From NCBI GenBank assembly GCA_003344405.1, contig NOWV01000022.1:310001-374000 (forward strand): 64,000 nt of DNA. Direction: 5' to 3'. The notes under the pieces were generated by a model. That model searched no databases, was not told the DNA's origin, and saw nothing but the letters and a program-made list of their open reading frames with translations. Within the stretch, counting starts at the first letter, position 1, and each line of letters opens with the position of its first letter. The DNA comes from Trichoplax sp. H2. Taxonomy: Eukaryota > Placozoa > Uniplacotomia > Trichoplacea. Made by a program: the position numbers and the translations under genes. Of the stretch, positions 36,491 through 49,182 are shown one piece after another.

Positions 36491-36545
36491 AACCACACTC
36501 AGTACCGTCAAGGTTAATATAGCACCTTTTCCAGCGCTACTAGGC
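36491..36545. repeat. About 55-bp direct repeat of 34041-34092
   Basis: CACTCAGTACCGTCAAGGTT and the following TAATATA...AGCGCTACTAG occur both here and at about 34041-34092, 2.4 kb apart in the same orientation. The copy here sits just upstream of the transposase start, so it may be flanking DNA into which the transposon inserted. Confidence 0.7.
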
Positions 36546-39276
36546 ATTCGTATTAATTAATGCTCATACAGGTTCAAGAAACTGATATATATTTTATAAA
36601 AGTATTTCGGTCAAGGAGTAGTCAAATAGAGTCGACCATTTCATCCTTCTTTCAAAGCTTCCAATGCAACTTCTTCTCTTGATTCTTTTTCTCTTTACAA
36701 AAATTTAAAATCTCTTCAAGTTTTACAAAAGAAGGAAAAAGTTGCGTGCATAACTGTTGTTATTACCGTACAGTGTGTACAGTGTACTGCCGTAAGCTAT
36801 TCTACTAGCTGGACCTCTTATAAACCCCATCGTTACCGTAGCTTTATGATATTGAAGTTACAATAAACAGCAATAGCCATTCTTAAACATTCTAACACAC
36901 GGTATAGCGAAATTAATTTAATAAGATGATCGATATGTGAATAGCTTGTAATGTACAATTCCAATAGTTACATTTGAAATTTTAGTATACTAATGTTGAC
37001 AGTCAATTTTCAAAGAAGATATCCCATGACGTTAGTCTGTGTCAGCATTGAAATTTCGATTACAGCAGATTGAGAATGTACGTATTTCTATCTGTTGCAA
37101 GTTGGCATAAAAATAGATAAGCTCTATGTTTGCATATTTTGCATGTTCAATATTAGCATATCCCCATGACATTATCCAAACGAAATTTTTTACTTTACTA
37201 ATGATGAATAATTAGCAATGTATTCCTATCTTTTGCTCTGTACAAAGATTACTCGTTACTTTTCTATAAATCTTATGCCATTAATATGTACACTTATCTT
37301 AAATCAGATACTTTATTTATTAAGCAAACAAGGACGATAACTAAACAAAGAGTAAAAACATATCAATAGTAAAAGTTTCGCCTCAACAAACTATTTCAAT
37401 GCATCGATTCTAGAACAAGCCAAAGGGTTCGTTATATCAAATTCTAATTACATGTATATCAATTTTTAAAGTTTGTTACATCTGCTGATCAAAGATGAAG
37501 TTGCGACGAATGATAAATAAAACTTAAATTACGTCATCAATCTTTAAGCACACGTTGAATAACTTAACAAACCATTTTAGACTTACGCGAAAATTTTATA
37601 TGTTTTCTTACCTTCATCCATACTTTTTTACATATACAAGCGTAAACCAATAAAAATTCTATAATAGATTAAAGCCTTGTATAATGAACTTGATACTAAA
37701 GGCGGAACTACACCAAAAGGTTAAGTAGAATCATCAATTAGTTATATATTGCGTGCAAGTATTAGGATTTTTTGATTCTCGTAATAGCTGACAGTATGAT
37801 ATAGTTATCATAAACCAGGTTTGTGACAAGAATTACAGTAAGCGTATGCGCTAATCAAAGATACTAAAATTTTCAATCCTTGATGAACTTAATGATTATA
37901 TTCGGATTACGTCGTTTATTATCGCAAGGTGTGTGAGCTATGTAAATGGTATAAGTCAAATTTACGATGGAGAAATAAATCGATATTTCCATCAATTTTC
38001 CTATAGTACATCTAAAGCTCAGTAGTAGTTAAAATAATTTATTTATTTACTAAAATTATGTTATATCGGAATAGATTTATTTTGATCTATGCAGAGCACT
38101 TAGTTGTAATCTAAAGTAAACTGAAGTTCATTTAAATTAAATAATCTTTCAATTTAGTTCGAATGAATGCCAGAGAACATCGCGAATTTAGTATATAATC
38201 CTATTTAATAACTAACCAACCACGTTGAAACAACTTATTAGTTACTCATATAGTAAAAGATTATTTGGTTAATGTGTCTCGCCCAAATTTTAATATTACA
38301 TTAATTATAATCTATCCTAACATTAGATAAATAGATTAATGCATACATCTAATCAGTTAAGCATTTTATTTAAATTATAGATCGTCAAACAGATGCATTA
38401 ACTATTATAATCATCAGCCTCTTACTTAAATATTTTTATTAATTGAAATAATTACTATACATAATAACTTCGCTGTATTATATTGTAATGGATCAAATCG
38501 CTTAATGTCTTCTCCTTGTATAGATTAATATGGTGCTGATATAATGCGCAATATCTGTCACATCCTATACATATATGTACTCAAATGAAGTTTTTTGGTC
38601 CAAAGGTGTTTAAGTAACAATAAAAATTCTGTAAGAATAACTAGTTTACAAACCAAAGTTGGTAACATTAATTACTCGTAAGTCGTACCATTGTCGATTT
38701 ATTATTCCCTTTCGCCTTCATATAGTATTAGTATGAATAGAATTCGCTGGCATCCAATGTCATAGAATATCCAAAAAAGCTAATTTATCAGCAAATATTA
38801 ATTTGAATTTATAAGCAGTATCATTTTAATATTCATTCATTTAGAATGAACTTTACTAATACGAGTATATAAATTACAGGCTCATTGAGAATTTAAAACC
38901 TAGGTTTGTTGAATTCAGTAAACTCTCACATGATTATTGGGTTTGTATAATTATTTTGGCGAATTTAATTCTATGTTAATATCTGTAGACTGGCACATTA
39001 ATCCTATAACACTAGAATTTTAAGTAAGAGTTAAATAATCACCTTTAAGATGACGTAATATCACATAGTTTCACAGCCTAGTGATTACAATACTATACAG
39101 TAAGTAGCTCTATATAGAGAAAATGTTACACCAAGTAATAGATAAGTTTATTTTAATATTATACACTATTCATTTTTACTGAATTGTACAACTCTCTGAC
39201 ATGGCAATGATTGTAAAAATATTCTTTTTTCGACTAGAAATATTCTAAGTCAATCTGTAACTTTCATAGACGAATA
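36546..39276. other. Spacer with no recognised gene
   Basis: AT-rich sequence with no open frame of note on either strand. A short CAGTAC palindrome lies at about 36770-36790. No exon chain, RNA gene or repeat was recognised. Confidence 0.5.
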
Positions 39277-41961
39277 ATGAAGATCTTCATAGTTCTCTCT
39301 CTTGTCGCCTGCGTTGCTGCCTTTAAACGTGAGCATAGCTCAAAAAAATCATTCTAGTGTCGCGGGGATCGTCTATACATGGGAACTTACGGAAATTTGA
39401 TTCAATCAAGCTATGCTTTAAATAGACAACTAGATAATGACCACGTGATAGAGTAATAATAAAGTATAGCGAACATTGACTACAGTTTTACCAATAAAAT
39501 ACGCAGACCAACGATCTAATGTCTGTGAAAAATCATGAATCATATTTATACCAACGTCTACCAGTATTAATTTGTATTAACTAGACTCAATGTGTGCAAA
39601 ATACGATACCGACAGACAGTTATTGAGTCAACGTACTCCATTTGTTAGCTTTTAATCACTTAGCAATTTCCACTTAACTAGGACTATACGATAGAATATA
39701 TTTTATTGAATTTTTTGTGTAGTATGTGTAGGCTTAGAAGCTCCAACGAATCATCAGAACTATTTTTCTTTAAAATTTTCTAAAACTGTCTAGAATTTTA
39801 CTCCTATATAGGCTGCTTGGTTAGTAAGGTATTATATGCTAGCTTAGCAATATAATCTAGCCGAAAAGAATCACATATAAGAAAGAGCACGGCTGCAGTT
39901 CTTAGTAATTTTGCTGGTGAATGTTATTACTAGCTTCTAGAAGATATTTTTAACACGTGTTGTGAGTTACATCAACATGTTTATTTTAATAAGTGGATAT
40001 ACGAGCACATGTGCTATAAGCACGTAGTATTTATTCGTAAGTCGTCCTAATCAAAGCTTTATATTACTTCATGATCGTTAAAAAATTTTCCATTTCTAAG
40101 TCTAGTTCCTCCTGCTGTAAAACAAATCAAACGTGGTAAGGATACTGTAAAATACATTAATTTTTCCTTGATGGACGAATTAATGGTAGAATATGAAATT
40201 AATTTAATTTAACCCGATGTTTGGAACGTGCGATTTTCGTTATACTGTTGTAATTTCGGCCTAAGACACCATAATTAAGAATGTTAATTATTTTTTTTTG
40301 CCAATTTAGAATGGAAAGTTCAGCCTGACAATATTGATAATAGCGACAGAATTGTTGTCGGGTCGAATGCTTATGCTGGTGATATCCTATATGTTGCATC
40401 TGTTAGACAATATATAGGAGGCTATTGTACACATATTTGTGGTGGTACTATTATTAGATATGATCGCGTTTTAACTACTGCTCATCGTACATTTGGTGTA
40501 TCGTGATTTAGTCAATATTGTAGCAAGTTAAATCACCATTAATGATAATCTTGATGACCATGAATAACATTCCTCTGTTAACTCTATGTAAGTTTTTGAA
40601 AGAATAATAAGGCTATAATGTTATTACGACTCCATAAAATAGTTTAAATCATATTGATGAGCTCAAAATAAATCGAAAAAATGTATTGTATATCGTACAT
40701 AGCCATTGATATGAGAAACATTTATCTATATAAAAATTACTTATGAAAATGATTTCTTTTTTCATGTATAATTGCCATTATAAAACTTAGGCATAAGACG
40801 CATTCATAGTCTTGATCGCCATTGATAATCTGTAAAATTGATATAACTGATGTAGATATTATTGAATTATTGTGATTAACTTATTCAGTACTCAACTTAA
40901 TTTTATAAAGTTTACTGGTAATAGATCATTCTGAATAAATTTAGTAACTCTTTTAGGGACAATATACTTGGATTAGGAAGAAAACATTAAACTACAAGCT
41001 ACAAGATCTTCATTTTTATTTACAGCGTTGAGCATTACTCGTACAGCTCATACAGTAACAATTACGACTTCTTAGTTTTAAGCCTTAGAAAATCAGTCAG
41101 TTATAACAGCTATGTAATTTCTATTTCGATGGGATCTGCTAGTACTGGTGAGTGGGTTACTGTAGCTGGACGGGGCGAGAATCATGAAGGTGGCCCAAAA
41201 TCGAATCACCTTCAGAAGCTCACTATCCCTATCATGAACGATCCTGATTTCAAGAAAGCTTACCCGAACGAAATCTATGATTCTGTGCAATATGCTAGTT
41301 GTACGATTAAAGCTGGCTTGGACTCTTGCTACGGAGACAGTGGTGGTCCGTTAACGCGAGGAACTGGTACATTAGCTGTCCTTGTTGGAGTTGTTGGCTG
41401 GGGCGATGGCTGGTATTTACTAAATTTTATCCAATTTTTATTATAGCATAACTGAGCTACATATTGATTTGCTGAAGTCGGCTATGGTATTATAATATCG
41501 TTAGAATAACGCAATACTGTACTGTTATCGCAGGAATATATGGCATCATAACAACACATATTTGCTGGAGTTATCTATTAAATATTGCTAGTATAAGACA
41601 TACAGTATATTTGGAACACAGTTTACCATTATTCCGGTAATTAATGTATCTCGATAAATATTTACAAGCTCATTTCACCTAATTTATTAAAAATAATAAT
41701 ATTCTACTAAAGTAATCGCAAAAAGAGTTTTTAGAAACGAACGCAATTTACTAATAACTGTATCTTAATGGCCTAGCATGCTTTACTACTGATACTATAT
41801 TGCACTATAATTTATTAAAAGAATTATTTAAAATTTTCGAAACATTTAAAGAGCTAAACTTAATAACAAAATACAATACTTTATTTAGGTTGTGCTCGCT
41901 ACGGCAAACCAGCGTCTATGGTCGTGTCAGTAAAATCCAATCATGGGCTAGTGGCATCTAA
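39277..41961 (+). pseudogene. Trypsin-like serine protease pseudogene
   Basis: It follows the exon plan of the intact trypsin gene at 49183: 39277-39328 (signal peptide MKIFIVLSLVACVAAF), 40106-40135 (LPPAVKQIK), 40320-40587, 41026-41408, 41889-41961. His of the triad is present (TTAH at 40483-40485), but the next codon is Arg in place of the conserved disulphide Cys. TGA follows at 40504-40506. After a frame shift, remnants such as DLVNIVAS and NDNLDDHE continue with further TAA stops. Exon 4 is open and keeps the Asp (YDFLVLSL) and LDSCYGDSGGP. Its donor is GC instead of GT. The last exon needs a frame shift near 41912 to read VYGRVSKIQSWASGI. The activation site reads IVVG, not IVGG. Several independent lesions make this a pseudogene rather than a variable start or splice form. 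Confidence 0.85.
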
Positions 41962-42149
41962 CCGCACTACCTTATTATGATCTTACTACAATATGCTAAT
42001 ATTGAATAACCTAGTCCATTATAACTACCGACTTGATTATAAGTGATGTACTCCATTGCTTATTAATATAACGTTTCAACTCTTCATATTGTCACTAGAA
42101 GTCTGGAAGTCTAGATAATTAGGCTTATATTTATCGGGGATCTGTAGAT

Positions 42150-42331
42150 TAAAAAATAAGTTTGCAACCTAATTCATCTATCGTGTTCGGGTCAATGATA
42201 AATTTGCTTGTATGGTAAAATGTTTCCATTAGCTTAATACGTACGGTTAATTAATTCAAGTAGGAAAATTAGGTTATAGTGAGGCCTTGGTAGTGATAAA
42301 TAAGATAGTGGACTAGTGGTGTTAAGATCAC
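42150..42331 (+). repeat. 182-bp repeat, left copy of an inverted pair
   Basis: From AAAAAATAAGTTTGCAACC to GTGGTGTTAAGATCAC this matches, in reverse complement and with few differences, 52246-52428. The flanking sequences on both sides are unrelated, so the matched block has defined ends. Probably a fragment or end of a mobile element. Confidence 0.85.
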
Positions 42332-43854
42332 GGTACCGTATGTAATTATCGAGTTATATCACTTTCTTGTTGATATCAGGTTGACAATTTTGACAGGTTT
42401 ATTGTTAACACTGATGCTATCTAACCATGTTACTCTATAGTGGCAACCAATGTATGATATCCACTTAAGTTTAAACACTATCACCATATATGGATATTAA
42501 AACTTATTTAGGTTGTTATAGATAAGGTATTTGAGATAACAGGAACGTAGGAACTGACTAACGAGTTAGCGTACAAGGGTATTTATAGGTTTTAGATGGG
42601 ATTGAGATAATGTCTTTATATGTATAGCATGTCGTCTATATGTGGTCATGATGTCGTACATTATGAATGTAATACAATACAGTACTTAAACGGTATATGA
42701 TAAGTATTCGTATATTAGGATATTACTATACTAGGCATCTTCTATATAAAGATCATAATGTTCACCGTCACGTGATAGCCACTGCAGTTCCACGGTAGTC
42801 TCAATGCCGATGAAAAACTGCTTGGTTGAAGGCTGTTTTATAGTTTAACCTCGGGATAGGCTGGTCTGAATATTCCAGTTCTAATGACTCTCAATTGAAT
42901 TTTTTCCACATAAGAAATGTTACAGTAGCATTTATTAACTCTAGCATGACTGACTAGCTCTCAACTGTCATCTAACACCAGACTATCGTACTACAATACG
43001 GTACTAGCAGTCATCACGGCAGCTTACTGTCACCTGCTGTCACCGTTCTGTACTCGACAGTGTCAACTTTTGAACTGGTCTTCTTGACGATTTCAACAGC
43101 CTCTTAAACGGTCCTCAACAAATTGGAGCCGTTTTAAGTTGCCCGTATTGAGAATAATTATATCTTACGTGTTGAACAACATCAAGCACCTCTAGTTCTA
43201 TTTCTTTACGAGGCAATTCTACGTAAATGGCCTTAATTGATACGCATACAAACTGTGGATGCTTTAGTGTTATGTCTGACTCACAAGGATTGTGCAGACA
43301 GGTCAAGGATGAAGGAAGGAGTTTTACTGACAGATTAAATACTAATAGTTACTCCAGTAGTCAACGGCACAGAAAGGACAATCATATATTAATCGTAATA
43401 AGGATAAGACTTATGTATGTATAGCTATAGCTCGTAGTAAGGCATTCGATGTAGTTGCTCTGATTGGCTATCATGTTGAATACAGGATAAGATAGCTACA
43501 AATACTTACAGGACGTACTGTTATAGATGCTTTCCATTTAACGAATACTTAAAAATAAAATAAATAAATGTTGATTTACAGATTGAGCTAAATAGCATAC
43601 AGCACTTGACGAAATAGAAGTCATAATTCGGTAATATTGCATATCATAAAATCAGTTTTTTTTTTCCAACTACGGAAATTGCTATTGACAAGTTTTACCA
43701 TTTAAATTTGGTACGATAATGAATAAGCATCATTTTTTCCTTAAATATGCAATCATGCTAAATAGAACTACAATTTATCTACCCGGTTGATGTGTATTCA
43801 ATTCTGATCGCTTTGTTGCAAATATACGTATGCTACCTAGTGTTCAATTGCACG

Positions 43855-43971
43855 CTGCTAGTAGTTTATGCAGTAGATTAATAGTTTAATTACATATTAT
43901 TATAATTATTAATCACAATTAATAATGAGCAATTTATTAAACTATTAATCTGCTACATACACTACTGGCAG
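43855..43971. repeat. Small fold-back element (about 117 bp)
   Basis: The left arm starts CTGCTAGTAGTTTATGCAGT and contains AGATTAATAGTTTAAT. The right arm in reverse complement starts CTGCCAGTAGTGTATGTAGC and contains the same AGATTAATAGTTTAAT. The loop is AT-rich. It resembles a short MITE; no target duplication was confirmed. Confidence 0.7.
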
Positions 43972-46900
43972 AATGGAATTTTCACATACATACGTATAAC
44001 AGCGCTATCTAGGTATGCACTGTAATTTTAACGGATTGTTGACGCCGAAAAAATATTTAATTGTTGCAGTCCTGATGGTTATCGGATATTATTGACGTTA
44101 ATATTGACGGTTGACTAGATCGGATTAGGAAAAAATTCTATCGTTTTCAGGACTTTTTATGGAAATGGACTGCCAATGATAAACTGGAGTAAATGCGTAT
44201 GGTAAACACTAAACACCACAGAGTACCACCGTATACAGTACGTTTACTGCACCGTTCTATCCATTAGTCAAACTGCGGAATGTCGAGTCAAGTAGCGGAA
44301 TTCACTTAACGGATACTCAATTCGCGGGATGGCTAGTCAAATCGTAGAATGGTTAAGCAATTCGCAAACAGGCTAAGGAATTCACATAGACTGGAAACAC
44401 CTACCATACAGTACGTTAGCGAAGTATTTAAAGAATTACGCAGACACGGTACAGCAAACGGCTTAGATATAATATCTGCGAGAGTGCTGCATCGTCTTAT
44501 GAGTTAGTAAATTATTGTACTTATGTAAGAGTATAATACACAAAATTTTCATAAATTTGCACTATTAGACAGTAATGCAAGGGGTGAAAGTGTACAAATA
44601 GCTGTCATAATTCCAAAGACAGAAATCTTGAGTGACCCATGTTGTGCTATGAAAATGGTACAATTTTATCATTTAATAAGATTGCATAAGCTTCTCAATA
44701 TACAGAATTTAGCTAAAACAGCTAATAGCGTTCTACTTGTAGGAGGGAGTTGTAAGGAGGACTAAAAAGAGCACTCACATTAAATACCATACCTCACTAT
44801 TGACTAAGAACACCTCAGATTGCTACCGGAGGATAACGGTTTTGAGTTGAAAACTACAGATGGATCGAAACGCTCCAAACTACGTATAGCGACAAGCCAT
44901 TTGAGGAGACAAGAAAAGTAAATTAGGCGGGCATTACCTTGTGTCACATGCTCGTATGCGACGAGTTACAGTATGTTATGTATGTAGATTGTTAGTCATG
45001 AATTAGATACCTAATTTGCAAGAGAGCTCAAAGGTCAGATTGTGCTCCGGTCCTGGTTAATCTCATGTTATAGCATGCTCTAACGTACAGTATTTAAAGT
45101 AAGGCTTATAGATGTACTAATTTAGATCTAAGAATATACGATAGATGGATGATACGGTTTATCAGTATTAACTTCCGCGCATAGAAAGTATAAAGTGAGT
45201 TATTTTTTTAAACAAAGAGAGTTCTAGTTTGATCTTAATGAAGACTGGTATCTGTGCTTAACTGCGCTTGGAAGCAGTTTCTGTGCTACAGAAGTGATCG
45301 AAAGACCTTGACAGTGTCACAATGAAACGAACGATTAACTTCTTAGGTCCAGCGTATGCAACTATCGTAGCTTTAAATATTTAAAGGTTTGAATAGCCAC
45401 GAATTAAAACAACGGTTATTGTGGTATATTAGAATAATTATACTACATAGTTTACAAACCAGAGGAACATACTAATAAGATAGTCGGTCCGATTTCGGAT
45501 TTAGTTAAATTTCGCTAGGATTACAATGTAATTAAATTTATAATGAGCATTGTCAGAATTGAACCTGAGTTAGTTAGATATACGCATATAGCAAGAATTT
45601 TATAACATAATTTTATGACATAATCTATCTTTGGCAACCGATAGCTAGGTGTTTTGCACCGTCTAGTTCTAAAACATGTATACCTTGAAAACCTAAAAAT
45701 TCTTAATCTACGGGTACATACGTTTATATTACTTCTAGTTATTACAATAGGTGTACTTTTATTACTTAAGATGATAACTGAGGTAAAGATAACGTTCAGA
45801 TTCATTTGTGGACTATTATTATCAATATCTAATGACCTTAAATTTAAATCATCAATGCATCATGTGACAAAAAACTTGGGCTTAATTTATTAATCGTATT
45901 ATGGCATCATTATTGTACATATAGATCATCATGTGATGTTTACTCCACGTAATCAAATCTTATCTACAAGATGCGCGGCTTTTAAGCTGTCTTAATAAAT
46001 CATCTATGATAAATTGCACCAATTAAAGTCTAAGGTGGTTGAACCATGAGTCAATAACCTCACTATTTTCTGTTAATATAATGAAAGTTATGACATTGAA
46101 CTGAAGGCAAATGATGAATGCAGAATCATGCGATACGGTACGCTTCAGTGGATTACTTGATTAATAAAACATGCCATGAGATTATTCAATCGTCAAGATA
46201 AATAAGCTATTCAGTTTAAAACGCTAAATATCTTGTTAAGATCAATTCACGAGTAAAACAGTTTGCCCTTGGTACATACCATAGCCATACCTGAATTCTG
46301 CTGCAATAAAGCATCTTAAAAATAATATCATAAAAGCTTGAAATTTTTGTTAACTTCACTTTTATTACATGGACTCGTTCTTTTACCAGTTTCGCAATCT
46401 TGACATCTAACCCTTAAACTTGGCCATTTTGGAGCTACACTGCGACTGTTTAGCATACCTTGGTAGCGAGTATCAATAAATAATAGGTTATCGAACACGT
46501 TTTCATTAGCATAAGTATGTTTTTGTCGAATTATTAGCATCTTCTATATTTAAGATTGCTATTATCAAAAACGCCCATATTGTTGTTAAGATAATCCAAC
46601 TGAAATATTTGGATCGTTTAAACTCAAAAGCTTTTTTTTGAGACCTAGTGTTACGGCACTACGTTGCCCAAATTATAGAATTCAAGAAAGTATTGTTGCT
46701 GACAGTGGTTCAGTGCTCTAGTATGTTTGGTAGATTATAGTACAGCGTATCTACCGGCTGTGAGCCTTTTAGCAGGGTAGCCATAGTAGCAGTACTATAT
46801 TCTTACTAGATCTTTCGGTAGATTAGGGTAGTAATCTGTAGAAGCAACTCGAAGTAAGTGCTTACGTTAGACTAGTAAACTTGTTAGGAGGTAGTCAGTC

Positions 46901-49182
46901 ATTATAGCAAATTTATGACTATTTTTACTACGAAAGTAAGGTACACTACGTAATTCTCAAACAGAGTCTGATATAAAAAGGGGTTAACTCTTAAAGTGGA
47001 AGTAAAAAAATTATGATGTTGTAGACAATATCATCAATAAAATGCGTGTTAGCATCACGAATGATAATGTCGACTGCTGTTATTGTCTTAGCAACGGAAA
47101 TTGACTTTAAGTGGAATTTCTAGAATATATTGTCATAACTTTACGTTCTAATACATTACCATTATATGTAGTATTTAAGTGCTTTACTTGATAAAATAGG
47201 ATGTAGTAATCACGCCGAAATTGTCTTATGTTATTTATTGACTTAGCGATGTATGCTATGAGATCTTTAGTATGAACAACATTCTCAATGGCTTCTCTTT
47301 CAATTTTTATTCGAGTGGCAGTATTATTCAATAGGCAGCGATGGTATTGACATAGCAGTAGCCGTTGTTTTCTAGAATTATGCGCTTTGATACATTATGT
47401 AAATAGAAGATAGCTAATGCACTGTAACTTATAATATACTATTTTCTTCACTTTTTTATTGCTATTATAGGATAAACTATTGCAAATCATTAAAATGCAG
47501 TATTACACTATGACAAACGAAAGTAATTATCCATAAAACTCTGCTAAATATATTAACTATATTTCTAAAACTTGGTTTAAAAGATAATAAAGTTTTGCAC
47601 CTAGTTTTTTCTCAGTATTAAATTAAGTCATTCGACAGTAGCCACAGCATTACTACATCTACCCTAAATAATATCTGACCATATTATACTCATTGTTATT
47701 GATATAATACGAAGCCGCGTAGCAGAGACTGATATAACTAATCAGTTAACCTTCTTTACTGTGTTACAAGCAAGTTTATGTATTTTTAACAAACTAGTAA
47801 TTTTTAGTTTGCTAACCCCCTTGTAGTCTAAATTAAATAACGGACGCAGAGAAAGTTAAATTTTTAATCCGTTTAATGGGGTGGCTTTTAAGTATTAACA
47901 AACTCCGTCACCATGTTGATTAATATAACATTGTTGAATAGCCATTAATGTTTTTATCTAGTCTTAAATCAATAATTTCCACAACAATCACTTCTTGGTA
48001 TACATCAATTTCGTAATTTTATGGGGTGGATACCTATTGAACTTTGGGCACATTCCTCGGTAGCCAATGATGCAAAAAGGTGATAACTTTAAGTTTATTA
48101 CGTTTTTAGCGGCAATTGTAGCTCACTCACTTGTCATTTCATGCTATGAAAATAAATCGATTTATGTCCTTTTGATAAATTAGTAATGGCTGCAACACCT
48201 AACCTTGATATTTTTCTACATTAATTGAACAAAAGTTGAAAATATTCTGTAGCTGATTCTTCATGATGACATCACTCAGATTAATATTTACATAATATGA
48301 GATCCGAAGTACTCAATATTAGTATTTACAATCTAAATTTAAGCGTAGTACGATTGTTTATAAAAACAATCAAGGTCAATTAATTCTGATAATAATATTA
48401 TACTGAACCGATTAACAGTTACCGTCTCATAAATAGGTCATAACAGGTATACAAAATCATCTAAAATTGATTAAAATAACACGCGCTGTACACTGCTTAA
48501 AAGCATGCTCATCTGGGTTAGAGATAAATGACCAGGTCAATAAATCATCGGTCAATATTGGTTTAATTTTACCCAACCTAAATGAATTAATAATTCATTC
48601 TTTCATCATCTCAGTAACCTATAAATTGGAGATCATTATAGCTGAGTTTATCACTTCTTCGTTAGGATAGAGAATTATATATCTGGTAAGAATCTTTCGT
48701 TGTTATAACATTTTTATTACCTGCGGTACGGTAAGCACTGGGCATGAAATTTATTCCTTCACATGTTCTATTTCTTAGTATGGGATACAGATAGTTGGAT
48801 GTTACTCGTAAATATAAATTACCAGTAGTCAATAGAGAATCTTTTTGGGTTATAGTAAACTAATAATACTTTAAAGAATGCCTCACCTAATTTGTTGTCA
48901 TCGTTGATTGAAAAGTAGAGTAATTAAATTATGTATAGTTTTCTGTGAAAAGTAATTGTATATTATGACGTACGCATTTAGTGTACCAGTTCCACGAAAT
49001 AATTATTTTTATCTGTGCTTATACATGCGAACATCAATAATTATAAAATTTCTTTCGATAATATTTTTAAGCTACTGTACGATTATTATCACTATTTGAT
49101 CTAACTAGACCATAGATGAACTTGGTTATATTAGCATAAGCTCAAACAAAAATCCATTTTAAAATTTTTTCCTAAAGATATC

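Larger units (their letters stand above)
41962..49182. other. Spacer between trypsin pseudogene and trypsin gene
   Basis: About 7.2 kb with no confident gene. It contains an inverted-repeat copy (42150-42331), a small fold-back (43855-43971) and degenerate GGAAT/TCAATTCGC-like sequence around 44270-44390. Unassigned minus-strand open stretches lie at 43115-43306, 46328-46540 and 47107-47394. The second of these has a Cys-x-x-Cys motif and the third has plausible amino-acid composition, but none could be assigned to a family or linked into an exon chain. Confidence 0.45.

Noticed and set aside
43115-43424. Overlapping plus and minus open frames near 43.2 kb
   Set aside because: Both strands are open, no family was recognised and no start or exon chain fits; possibly an old element remnant.
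46705-46730. GACAGTGGT as a remnant of a trypsin GDSGG exon
   Set aside because: Neighbouring codons do not match trypsin and a stop follows at once.
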